Source of the DNA: Castor canadensis
Taxonomy: Eukaryota; Chordata; Mammalia; Rodentia; Castoridae
Assembly: GCF_047511655.1 (NCBI RefSeq)
Contig: NC_133401.1
Span: 13,920,001 to 13,984,000, forward strand
DNA: 64,000 nucleotides
Direction of reading: 5' to 3'
Shown: positions 54,285 through 62,270 of the stretch, one piece after another
Layout: each line of letters opens with the position of its first letter
Position numbering within the stretch: position 1 is the first letter of the stretch
Notes under the pieces: generated by a model
What the model was told of the DNA's origin: nothing
What the model saw: only the letters and a program-made list of their open reading frames with translations
The model's database searches: none
Program-made: the position numbers and the translations under genes

Positions 54285-54378
54285 TTTTTTGTATTGTTGG
54301 CAGCACTGGGGTTTAAACTCAGGGCCTCATGCTTGCTAGATAGGCGCTCTGCCATTTGAGCCACTCCACCAGCCACTT
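54285..54378 (-). repeat. ID-like SINE part, antisense
   Basis: 'ttggcagcactggggtttaaactcagggcctcatgcttgctagataggcgctctgccatttgagccactccaccagcc'. Confidence 0.88.
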
Positions 54379-54552
54379 ATTTGTTCTAGAATAGCTTCAC
54401 AGATAATTCTCATTTTTCTGTCTAGACAGTTGCTGTCAAAAATGTGAAAATTACAGTTTAATCTTCCAGTTCTTTAGAACTCATTTCTCATGCCCTTCTC
54501 CAGTACAGTGGTGAATGGTAGGGGTATTAATAGGCAATTTGTGTCTTTGGGA

Positions 54553-54630
54553 GGCGAGCAGTACTGGGATTTGAACTCAGGGCATTGCACTTTCGGATGC
54601 TCTTCCACTTGAGACACTCTACCTCAAGGT
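54553..54630 (-). repeat. ID-like SINE fragment, antisense
   Basis: 'gagcagtactgggatttgaactcagggcattgcactttcggatgctcttccacttgagacactctacc'. Confidence 0.7.
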
Positions 54631-54757
54631 TTCCCCATGTCTTGTTCTAGACTTTTGAAAGAGTAATCCTGAGATAGCACCAGTTTCCAGTATATTTCTA
54701 GGACAGCTTTTTATCTAACTTATTATGTGCTATGTGCTATTCCTAACTTGCTAGGAG

Positions 54758-54890
54758 TTTTTTGTTGTTGTTGTTGTTTTGTTGTTGTTTTGGTGTTTTG
54801 AGACACAGCCTTGCTAGGTAGCCCAGGCTGGCCTTCATCCTCTGCTTCCTGAGTGCTGGGATTGCAGGTGTACACCATCATGCTCTGCTT
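54758..54890 (-). repeat. B1 SINE with (TTG)n tail, antisense
   Basis: (TTG)n, then 'ttgagacacagccttgctaggtagcccaggctggccttcat..cttcctgagtgctgggattgcaggtgtacaccatcatgc'. Confidence 0.9.
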
Positions 54891-55118
54891 AAAAATTTTT
54901 CCACCCTATTTTTCCTGTACCGTTTCTATCTTTAGATATATTGAGACTCACAAATACTTACTATTGTGTTAAGTTGCCTACAGCATTTAGTGTAGTGACA
55001 TGCTGCATAGGTCTATAGCCAGGAGCAATAGACTACACCATAGAGCCCAGGTGGGTATGGACTATATGATCTAAGGTTGTATAAGTACACGTTATGTTTG
55101 CACAATAAAATCCCCTAG

Positions 55119-55322
55119 CCGGACGCTGGTGGCTCACATCTATAATCTTAGTTACCTGGGAGGCTGAAATCAGGAGGATTATGCTTGCAAGCCAGCCTGG
55201 GGAAATAGTTTATGAGACCCTACTTCAAAATAATACTGAGCCCAAAAAGGAGTTGGTGGAGTGGCTCAAGTGGGAGAGTGCCTGCCTAGCAAGCGTGAGG
55301 CCCGGTACTGCCAAATAAAAAA
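55119..55322 (+). repeat. Composite SINE, sense
   Basis: 'ggacgctggtggctcacatctataatcttagttacctgggagg' through 'gagtgcctgcctagcaagcgtgaggcccggtactgcc', with a short deletion in the ID part. Confidence 0.9.
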
Positions 55323-55491
55323 GAGTCAACTACAAAAAGATAAACAAGAATCCATATATCTAGATATTGAAAAATACATTTCCAAATAATTTTAGTATTA
55401 TAGAAATGAAATTACATTTTTTGGGGAACTGAATGACAATGAAAGCATCATACACCTAAACATTTGTATTAGTGTATGATACATGTGCTTT

Positions 55492-55670
55492 TCTTTTGGT
55501 GTTACTGGGGTTTGAACTCAGGACCTTCACCTCAAGCCATTCCACCAGCCCTGTTTTTGTGAAAGGTTTTTCAAGATAGGGTCTTTCAAACTATTTGCTC
55601 AGGGCTGGCTTCAAACCTCGATCTTCCTGGTCTCTGCCTCCTGAGTAGCTAGGAGCCACTAGCATTCGGT
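55492..55670 (-). repeat. Composite SINE, antisense (short subtype)
   Basis: 'ttttggtgttactggggtttgaactcaggaccttcacctcaagccattccaccagccc' and the B1-like part. Confidence 0.88.
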
Positions 55671-56218
55671 CCTCCATATGTTTTTAACTTATAAAAATGG
55701 TATTCCATAGAGTAAGACTGAAGGAAAGGATATGATGGTATGAGAGCACAGACAAAGGCACCAAACTTGAACTTGACATAGAGCCTTCACATGTCACAGA
55801 AGGAAGAATTCCTTAATTCTCCTGCCTCATCCACACGAGCCAGAAGCCATACGTGCTTCATAGCCTGACATTTTTGAAATTTCCATGTCAGGACCATGTA
55901 CCTAGCACAGCTGTCCCATGTCAATATACCACAAGCCACGAACAGACACCTGGGGTCCTCAGATACAGGGCTAACCTTAAGCAAAACTGAAGTGGATGAA
56001 TTTTCCCATAGGATGCTCCCTTCTTGGCAGACAAGTTTCTGATCCTTGAACAAGTTTCAGGCATCTGATTTTCTGCCCATCTCCCCATCAAAATGTGCCT
56101 TGTGTTCCAACAAAGGTGGAAGGAAGATTCTCTCTCCTGAGTAGTCAATTAGGTTGACTAATTTTGTCAACCTGACCTCTAGGCCCACTTCCTAGTTCCA
56201 TGGGGATTGAGGCTGTTG

Positions 56219-56330
56219 GTTTTTGTTGAACCCAGCTCTCACTATGTAGCCTGGGCTGACCTGGAACTTGATACCTGCCTGCCTCAGCCTCCTGTGTGTA
56301 GGATTATAAACTGCACCACCACGGTTGGCT
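56219..56330 (-). repeat. B1-like SINE, antisense
   Basis: 'cagctctcactatgtagcctgggctgacctggaacttgatacc..cctcagcctcctgtg'. Confidence 0.8.
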
Positions 56331-56664
56331 GGATTGATGCTATTTTGAGGTACTAATTGCTGCAAGTTGGAACTCTTCTGTTTTATTTCTCTTTCAGATC
56401 TTTTTAAGAGGTCCCATTTCTCTTTAGATGATGGCTTAGCCAAGAGGAAGGACCCAAGCGTCTAGGACCCTAGCCCTTTCCTACTCCCTGTCATTGAATT
56501 AGAAAGCTACATGATATATAAGTAGTTGTACTTAAGCACTTACAGATTAATTGTATCCCACCTCTAGTTTCCATGGACAACAACTCATTCACTCATGCAT
56601 CTAATATTATTTCTCCCACTGAGACAACCCCAAGGGATTGGTACTCTCCAAACACCAGGCACTA

Positions 56665-57350
56665 TCTGATAGAACCTAAATTGTGTTCCTCCCCTTCACG
56701 TTCTAGATTGGAGTTCTAGCCCAGAACCTCAGAACGTGACTGCATTTGGGGACAGAGTCATTAAGGATGTGGCTAAGTTAAAGTAAGGCTGCTAGGATGG
56801 ACTCTAATCCAACCTAAAAGCTGGGCACCGGTGGCTCATGCCTGTAATCCTAGCTACTCAGGAGGCAGAGATCAGGAGGTTCATGATTCGAAGCCAGTCT
56901 GGGCAAATAGTTTGTGAGACCCTATCTTGAAAAAAAACTCACAAAAAAGGGCTAGAGGAGTGGCTCAAGCAAACCCCAATACTCAAAAAAATAAAAAAAT
57001 TAAAAAAAAGAAAGAAGAGGAAACTTAGGGCTGGTGAAGTAGCTCAGTGGTAGAGCACTTACTTAGTACGTAGAAGACTCTGATTTGATCAGCAACACAC
57101 ACACACATATGCATGCATGCACACACACAAATTAAAACGGACACACATCAGAGATGTGTGCACCCAGAGAAAAGGCCATGTAAGGACACAGCGAGAAGGT
57201 GGCCATGCACAAGTCAAGCAGAGAGGCTTCAGGAGAAACCAAACCTGCCAGCACCTTGATCGTGACCTTCAGAACGGTGAGAAGATACATTTCTGTTGCT
57301 GTCACCACCCGGTCTGTGCTATTTGGTACAGCAATCAGAGTAGACAAATA
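56665..57350 (+). mobile_element. MaLR-type LTR split by nested SINEs
   Basis: Left part 56690-56815 ('ctcagaacgtgactgcatttggggacagagtcattaaggatgtggctaagttaaagt'). Right part 57160-57348 ('aggccatgtaaggacacagcgagaaggtggcc', 'cctgccagcaccttgatcgtgaccttcagaacggtgagaagatacatttctgttg'). The interval holds a composite SINE (56818-57020) and an ID with a (CA)n tail (57028-57130). Confidence 0.6.
56818..57130 (+). repeat. Composite SINE and ID element nested in an LTR
   Basis: 'gggcaccggtggctcatgcctgtaatcctagctactcaggagg' ends in an A-rich tail at about 57020. 'gggctggtgaagtagctcagtggtagagcacttacttag' then ends in '(ca)n'. Confidence 0.88.
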
Positions 57351-57564
57351 CAGCCTCCAATGCTACAATTTCAGACACCAATTTAGCCCAGAGGGAGGAA
57401 GTATGACTTGGGACAAGGCTGTGGGGGGACAGTTCCAAAGCTGTCCACGTCACTCCCAAAGTGCAGCCAGGTTTGGCAGACAGACTTAAGGAGCCCAGGC
57501 CTCGGGGGCGTCTCCCTGATACATCCTTCTGTTGCTCTTTTCAGAGTGTGCGTGCTGAGGGGTT

Positions 57565-57640
57565 GGTTTGGTTTTTGTTTGCAGGGCTGGGGACAGAACC
57601 CAGGGTCTTGTACATGCTAGGCAAGCACTCTACTGCTTAA
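57565..57640 (-). repeat. ID element, antisense
   Basis: 'gcagggctggggacagaacccagggtcttgtacatgctaggcaagcactctactgctt'. Confidence 0.75.
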
Positions 57641-58051
57641 AACCTTTTGAAGGTTTTAAGTCCTAATACTGAGGACTGAGTCTGAGGACAGGCAGAGGCC
57701 TACGAGACACCAGAAGTTGCCAGCTGCCATGGCGTAGAGGACACAAGGGAACCTGGGGGTGGGTTAACACTGAGGACTCCGTGTGCTGAGGAGGTGACAA
57801 TAGCAGGGGTTAGGGAGGGAGAGAAATACTGGCAAGTAGCTGCTTTCTCCCAATAGGCATGTGAAGCAAAGCTATGGTGTGTGTGTGTGTGTGTTCATGA
57901 GCTCTACCGCTGACCTACATCCCTAGTCCTGGGCCAGGGATTATCTGAGGTCTAGAAATGCAGGAAGCAGTGATGTCTCAAGTCCTAACCATGACCAGGG
58001 GTGGCACAGGTGTCTGGGCTTCCAGAGCTCTTTTTTTTTTTCTATATTAAG

Positions 58052-58395
58052 CCAGTGTTATGACCTGAATGTTCATCCCCCCAATACCTAAGCTGAACCC
58101 TAGTATTAGAAGGTCGCACTGTTGGGGGTGATTAGGTCATGAGGGTTCTGCCCTCATGAATGGAATTAGTGGCCTTATAGAACAGGCCCTGGATAGCTGC
58201 CGTGTCCTTCTACCACTGAAGGGCACAAAGGAATGCTGTCTGTGAGGAGCTGGCATTCAGTGTAACCAAATCTGCTGGCATCTTGATCTTGGACCTCTCA
58301 GCCTCCATAACCACGAATAATAAACTTCTACTGTTTATAGATTATCTAGTCTAAGGTATTTGGTTATAGCTACACAAATGGACTGTGATAGCCAG
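58052..58395 (+). mobile_element. MaLR-type LTR remnant
   Basis: 'tgattaggtcatgagggttctgccctcatgaatggaattagtggccttata', 'ctgctggcatcttgatcttggacctctcagcctcc' and 'ggtatttggttatagctacacaaatggactgtg' occur in LTR order. Confidence 0.6.
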
Positions 58396-58583
58396 GAAGC
58401 TAATTTAACAATTATTATATGCATCAATAGGTTATTAATCATCTATTAATCAGAATTAATTGTCTGTTAATTATGAATAATTGCATCTGTTAACCACTAT
58501 TTCCTTCTCTCAGCCTTCACATGACAGATTCATTTTTTATTGAAAAAGTACTTACTGGAATTGCAAATCAAAATTACATTGAG

Positions 58584-58893
58584 AGGGCTGGGTGTGGTAG
58601 CTCATACCTATAATCCCAGCTACTTGGAAGGCAGACATTGGGAGGATTGAGGTTTGAGGCCAGCTTAGGCAAAAAGATAGTGAGACCCCATATCACCAAA
58701 CAATGATGGTACGTGTCTGTAATCTCAGCTATGCAGGAGGTAATATGGAGGAGGATCACAGTCTGAGTCAGACCCTGCCTGGAAAAATAACTAAAGTATA
58801 AAGGGCTAGAGATGTGGATTAAATGGTAGAGTGCTTGTCTAGCAAGCACAAGGCCCTGAGTTCAAACTCCAGTACCACCAAATGAGACAAAAC
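58584..58893 (+). repeat. Compound SINE, sense
   Basis: A B1-like unit ('gggtgtggtagctcatacctataatcccagc'), a second B1-like unit ('tggtacgtgtctgtaatctcagc') and an ID part ('gggctagagatgtggattaaatggtagagtgcttgtctagc') in a row. Confidence 0.85.
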
Positions 58894-58900
58894 CACATTG

Positions 58901-59010
58901 AAGCCGGGTGTGGTCATGCACACCTGTAATCACAGCACTTGGGAAATGGAGACAGGAATGGGAGGTGAGGCTGGGCTATAGTAAGACCTTTCTTAAAAAC
59001 AAAAAACCCA
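58901..59010 (+). repeat. B1 SINE, sense
   Basis: 'gaagccgggtgtggtcatgcacacctgtaatcacagcacttggg..' with an A-rich tail. Confidence 0.88.
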
Positions 59011-59230
59011 TCTGAGTGTTGGTGGCTCATTCCTGTAATCCTAGCTACTCAGGAGGCAGAGATCAGGAGGACTGTGGTTGGAAGCCAGCCCAGGGAAGTA
59101 GTTCGTGAGACCCTATCTTGAAAAAAACCCATCACAAAAAAAAGGGCTGATAGAGTGGCTCAAGATGTAGGCCCTGAGTTCAAGCCCCAGTACCACCAAA
59201 ACAAAACAAAATAAAACAAAACAAAAAAAC
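59011..59230 (+). repeat. Composite SINE, sense, short 'gtgtaggccctgag' subtype
   Basis: 'gttggtggctcattcctgtaatcctagctactcaggaggcagagatcagg' through 'gctcaagatgtaggccctgagttcaagccccagtaccacc', tail (AAAAC)n. Near-consensus, so probably young. Confidence 0.92.
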
Positions 59231-59915
59231 TACATTGAAATTACATCTTATCCCAGAAAGAATGTTAGAAAACAAACAACAAATGGTGGTGAGGATGTGC
59301 AGAAAAAGGAATGCTTATACACTGTTAGTGAGAGCATAAATTAGCACAGCCACTATGGAAATCAGATGGCATTTTCTCAAAAAACTGAAAATACAACTAA
59401 TGTACGATCCAGCTATACCACGCCTGGGTCTTGGGCATATAACCAAATCTATGTTTGCATACAATAGAGACACCAGCACCCATGTTTATTAAGCAGCACT
59501 ACTCACAACTGCCAAATTATGGAGTCAGTCTAGGTGCCCATCAACCAAGGAATGGATAAAGAAAATGTGTTGTATATACACAATGGAGTATTATTCAGCC
59601 ATAAAGAATGAAATCATGGCATTTGCAGGAAAATGGATGGAACTGTAAATAATCTTGTTAAATAAAATAAGCCAGTCACAGAAAGACAAATATCACATGT
59701 TTTTTTCTCATCTGTGGAATCTGGATTTATAAAAGAAAGACAGGAAAGTAGAAGGGAACTTGTTGGGAAAGAGGAAGGGAAAAGGTGGTGGGGGTACACA
59801 CAAGAGGGCAATAGTGTGGTGAATGTCATTTAAATATATGCACTATGAATGTGTCACAATGAAGCCCATCATTTTGTACAGATAATATACACTAATGAAA
59901 AATAGAAAGTATTTA
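59231..59915 (+). mobile_element. Truncated, decayed LINE-1 3' end, sense
   Basis: Contains 'cacaatggagtattattcagccataaagaatgaaatcatggcatttgcaggaaaatggatggaactg', the L1 ORF2 3' text that also occurs on the opposite strand near 62820-62910. Stops break the frame. The polypurine 3'UTR and a tail-like end follow. Confidence 0.8.
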
Positions 59916-60323
59916 CTGAGCACCGTGGCTGCATGGAGACTGTGGTCCTGGAGACAAACCCTGCCTTGGTGTCTGGGTGGCAGACAGTAGCGGCTGTGCT
60001 TCAGAAGCAGCAGTAGAAGGCACTGTGGCCGCACAAGAGCAGCAAGAACAAGGGGATCCTAAGGCCTCACTGAGGACCCTGAGCTCTAGGGTGAAGAGGG
60101 GGTGGGAGGCAGAGAGATGCAGAATGGTGTCCTGAAGGCCCTAAAGCAGCCAAGTGTCCTAAGTGTCCTGTGTGCCTGGCTGTGGAGAGGCCCGGCTGGG
60201 CAGAGCTTTCTAGGAAAGGTTACAATTTTAAACTGTCCCCAAGGGGTGGGACACATGCCAGGGCACCAGGCAGAGGTGAGTGATCCAGCCTGGAGGTTGG
60301 GGAGGAACAGCATTTGGGGAGTT

Positions 60324-60342
60324 TCTGCAGCAGCAGCAGCAG
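60324..60342. repeat. (GCA)n short repeat
   Basis: Five to six GCA units in unique sequence. Confidence 0.85.
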
Positions 60343-60630
60343 CTCAGGAGAGCATGACGGAGCCTTGGAGGCTGTCTTCTGGGGGAATGAGGGGAGGCAC
60401 AGATTTAGGATTGCCAGGGTGTTCTCAGGGGGCTGGTATGGGGTGAAGGAAGCCAGGAACCAAGTATGACTCTCGCATTTTTTCCTCCCTTCCACCCTTA
60501 TCCTCCCTTCCACCCTTCTCCCTTCCTCCCTCTACCACTTGAGCCACACCTCCAGGTCACATTACTATTAATTATAGTCACCAGACTATACTTTAGGTCT
60601 GCACAACTTACTATATTAAAACTGCAAGTC

Positions 60631-60722
60631 AGTGGGCTGAAGGTGTGGGTCAAGTGGTAGAGCGCTTGCCTAGCAAACACAAGGCCCTGACTGCAAATCC
60701 CAGCCCCACCAAAAAATGAAAC
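60631..60722 (+). repeat. ID-like SINE part, sense
   Basis: 'gggctgaaggtgtgggtcaagtggtagagcgcttgcctagcaaacacaaggccctgactgcaaatcccagccccacc'. Confidence 0.85.
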
Positions 60723-61084
60723 ACTGCTAGTCTGGACCTTTGATTGCCATCTCCTCATTTCCCCCACCCCGTCCCTGCTAACCCCCTTCTACCCCTTGCT
60801 TCTAGTGAACTCAGCATTGTCTGAAGTGTTGTTACATTTGTTCATTCATCCAATAAATTAATAATAAAGGCGTGATAAACGTCTACTCGAGGTGCTATCA
60901 TTTGGATACAGCTTGTTCTCCAAAGGTTCATGGGCTCCAGGCTTGCTCCTTGATGTGGCAATGTGGAGGTGGGGCCTAGTGGGAGGTAACCAGGTCATGG
61001 GGTCATCACACTAGGACAAGATTAATTTAGTTCTCATGGGACCCTTGTTGGTTCCTGTGACAGTGAATTTTGTAAAAGAGTGAG

Positions 61085-61178
61085 CCTAGGACTGATGGAG
61101 TGGCTCAAGTGGTAGAGCGCCTGCCTAGCAAGTGTGAGGCCCTGAGTTCAAACCCCAGTACCACAACAACAAAAAAGT
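61085..61178 (+). repeat. ID-like SINE part nested in LTR, sense
   Basis: 'actgatggagtggctcaagtggtagagcgcctgcctagcaagtgtgaggccctgagttcaaaccccagtaccac' plus an A-rich tail. Confidence 0.92.
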
Positions 61179-61365
61179 GGGCCTGATCCCTTAATCATTC
61201 TGGCTTCCCTCTCACCATGTGATCTGTTTCTCTTGCATGTGCTTCCCACCATGAAGCTACCTAACATGTAACCCAGCCAAGAGGGCCTCCACCAGAGACC
61301 AAACAGATGAGGCCACCTGATCTTGGATGTTTTCAACTTCCAAAACTGTGAGCTAAGTAAACTTA

Positions 61366-61450
61366 TTTTTTTTTGTGTGTGGTGTTGGGACTTGAACTCA
61401 GGACCTTGTGTGTGTTAGATGAGTACTCTACCATTGAGCTGCACTATTTT
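61366..61450 (-). repeat. ID element nested in LTR, antisense
   Basis: T-run, 'tggtgttgggacttgaactcaggaccttgtgtgtgttagatgagtactctaccattgagctgca'. Confidence 0.82.
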
Positions 61451-61501
61451 CTTTATAAGTTCCCTGTCTCTGGTATTTTGTTATAGCAACAAAAATCAAA
61501 C

Positions 61502-61798
61502 TTGTATCATAGGAAAGATATTGTACTAAAATATGTGAAGTCAAAACTTGTAATTTCTGTCCAAAGACAGTCATACCAACAGTTGCAATCCAACCCATTT
61601 GAGGGAAGTATTGAATTCAGTGTAATCCCAGAAAGAACCCAGAGTTTGCATTGGAAGTCTTCACAAGAAACTCATGATGAAGAAAAACCAAACAAGTCTT
61701 TACTCTCTTTGATTAAAAAGAAAGAAAGTATTGCAATAAGGAGAAGAGGAAAAAAAAAAGCAACATTACTGTCTCCCCCACAGAGCCACAGATACTGA
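61502..61798 (+). other. Unexplained 98-codon open frame with nearby AATAAA
   Basis: The frame opens with TTG directly after the LTR tail and runs without an internal ATG to TGA. It is Lys/Ser-rich with a basic end (KKKESIAIRRRGKKKATLL). AATAAA follows at 61837-61842. It matches none of the local repeat families and no protein I can name. It could be a terminal-exon relic, a 5'-truncated processed copy, or chance. I do not call it a gene. Confidence 0.3.
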
Positions 61799-61871
61799 AT
61801 GACCTTTGAACTTAAGGAAAAGTTTAGTAAATATTTAATAAATACAACATATATATTACATAGAATCATTT

Positions 61872-62270
61872 TTGGCAGTGCTGGGGTTTTGAACTCAGAG
61901 CCTTGTGATTACTAGGCTGGTGATCTACCACTTGAGCCACACTTCCAGCCAGAATCTTTTTTTTTTGGGAGACTGGGTTTTGAACTCAGGGCTTCACACT
62001 TGCAAAGCAGGCTTCCTACTGCTTGGGCCTCAGCTCCAGTGCATTTTGCTCTGGTTATTTTGGAGATGGGATCTCTCAAACTATTTCTGGAACATAAAAT
62101 TCAGGAGAGGAGACTGGGCTATAAGAGCTTTTTGCTTTTGGAGGTACTGGGTTTGAACTCAGGGCCTCATGCTTGCTAGGCAGGTGCTCTACCACTTGAG
62201 CCACTCCACCAGCCCTTTTCTGTGTTGGGTTTTTCAAGATAGGGTCTCGTGAACTATTTGCTCAGGCTGG
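61872..62270 (-). repeat. Three antisense SINE pieces in a row
   Basis: 61872-61952 ID-part ('ggcagtgctggggttttgaactcagagcc'); 61955-62085 composite, cut short at 'aactatttctgg'; 62129-62270 composite ('ggaggtactgggtttgaactcagggcctcatgcttgctaggcaggtgc') broken at 'ctcaggctggc', where the L1 tail begins. Confidence 0.88.

Larger units (their letters stand above)
60893..61502 (+). mobile_element. MaLR-type LTR with two nested SINE insertions
   Basis: 'gaggtggggcctagtgggaggtaaccaggtcatggggtcat', 'gtgaattttgtaaaagagtgag' / 'tgatcccttaatcattctggcttccctctcaccatgtgatctg', 'aactgtgagctaagtaaactta' / 'tttctttataagttccctgtctctggtattttgttatagcaac'. The slashes mark the insertions at 61085-61178 and 61366-61450. 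Confidence 0.7.
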
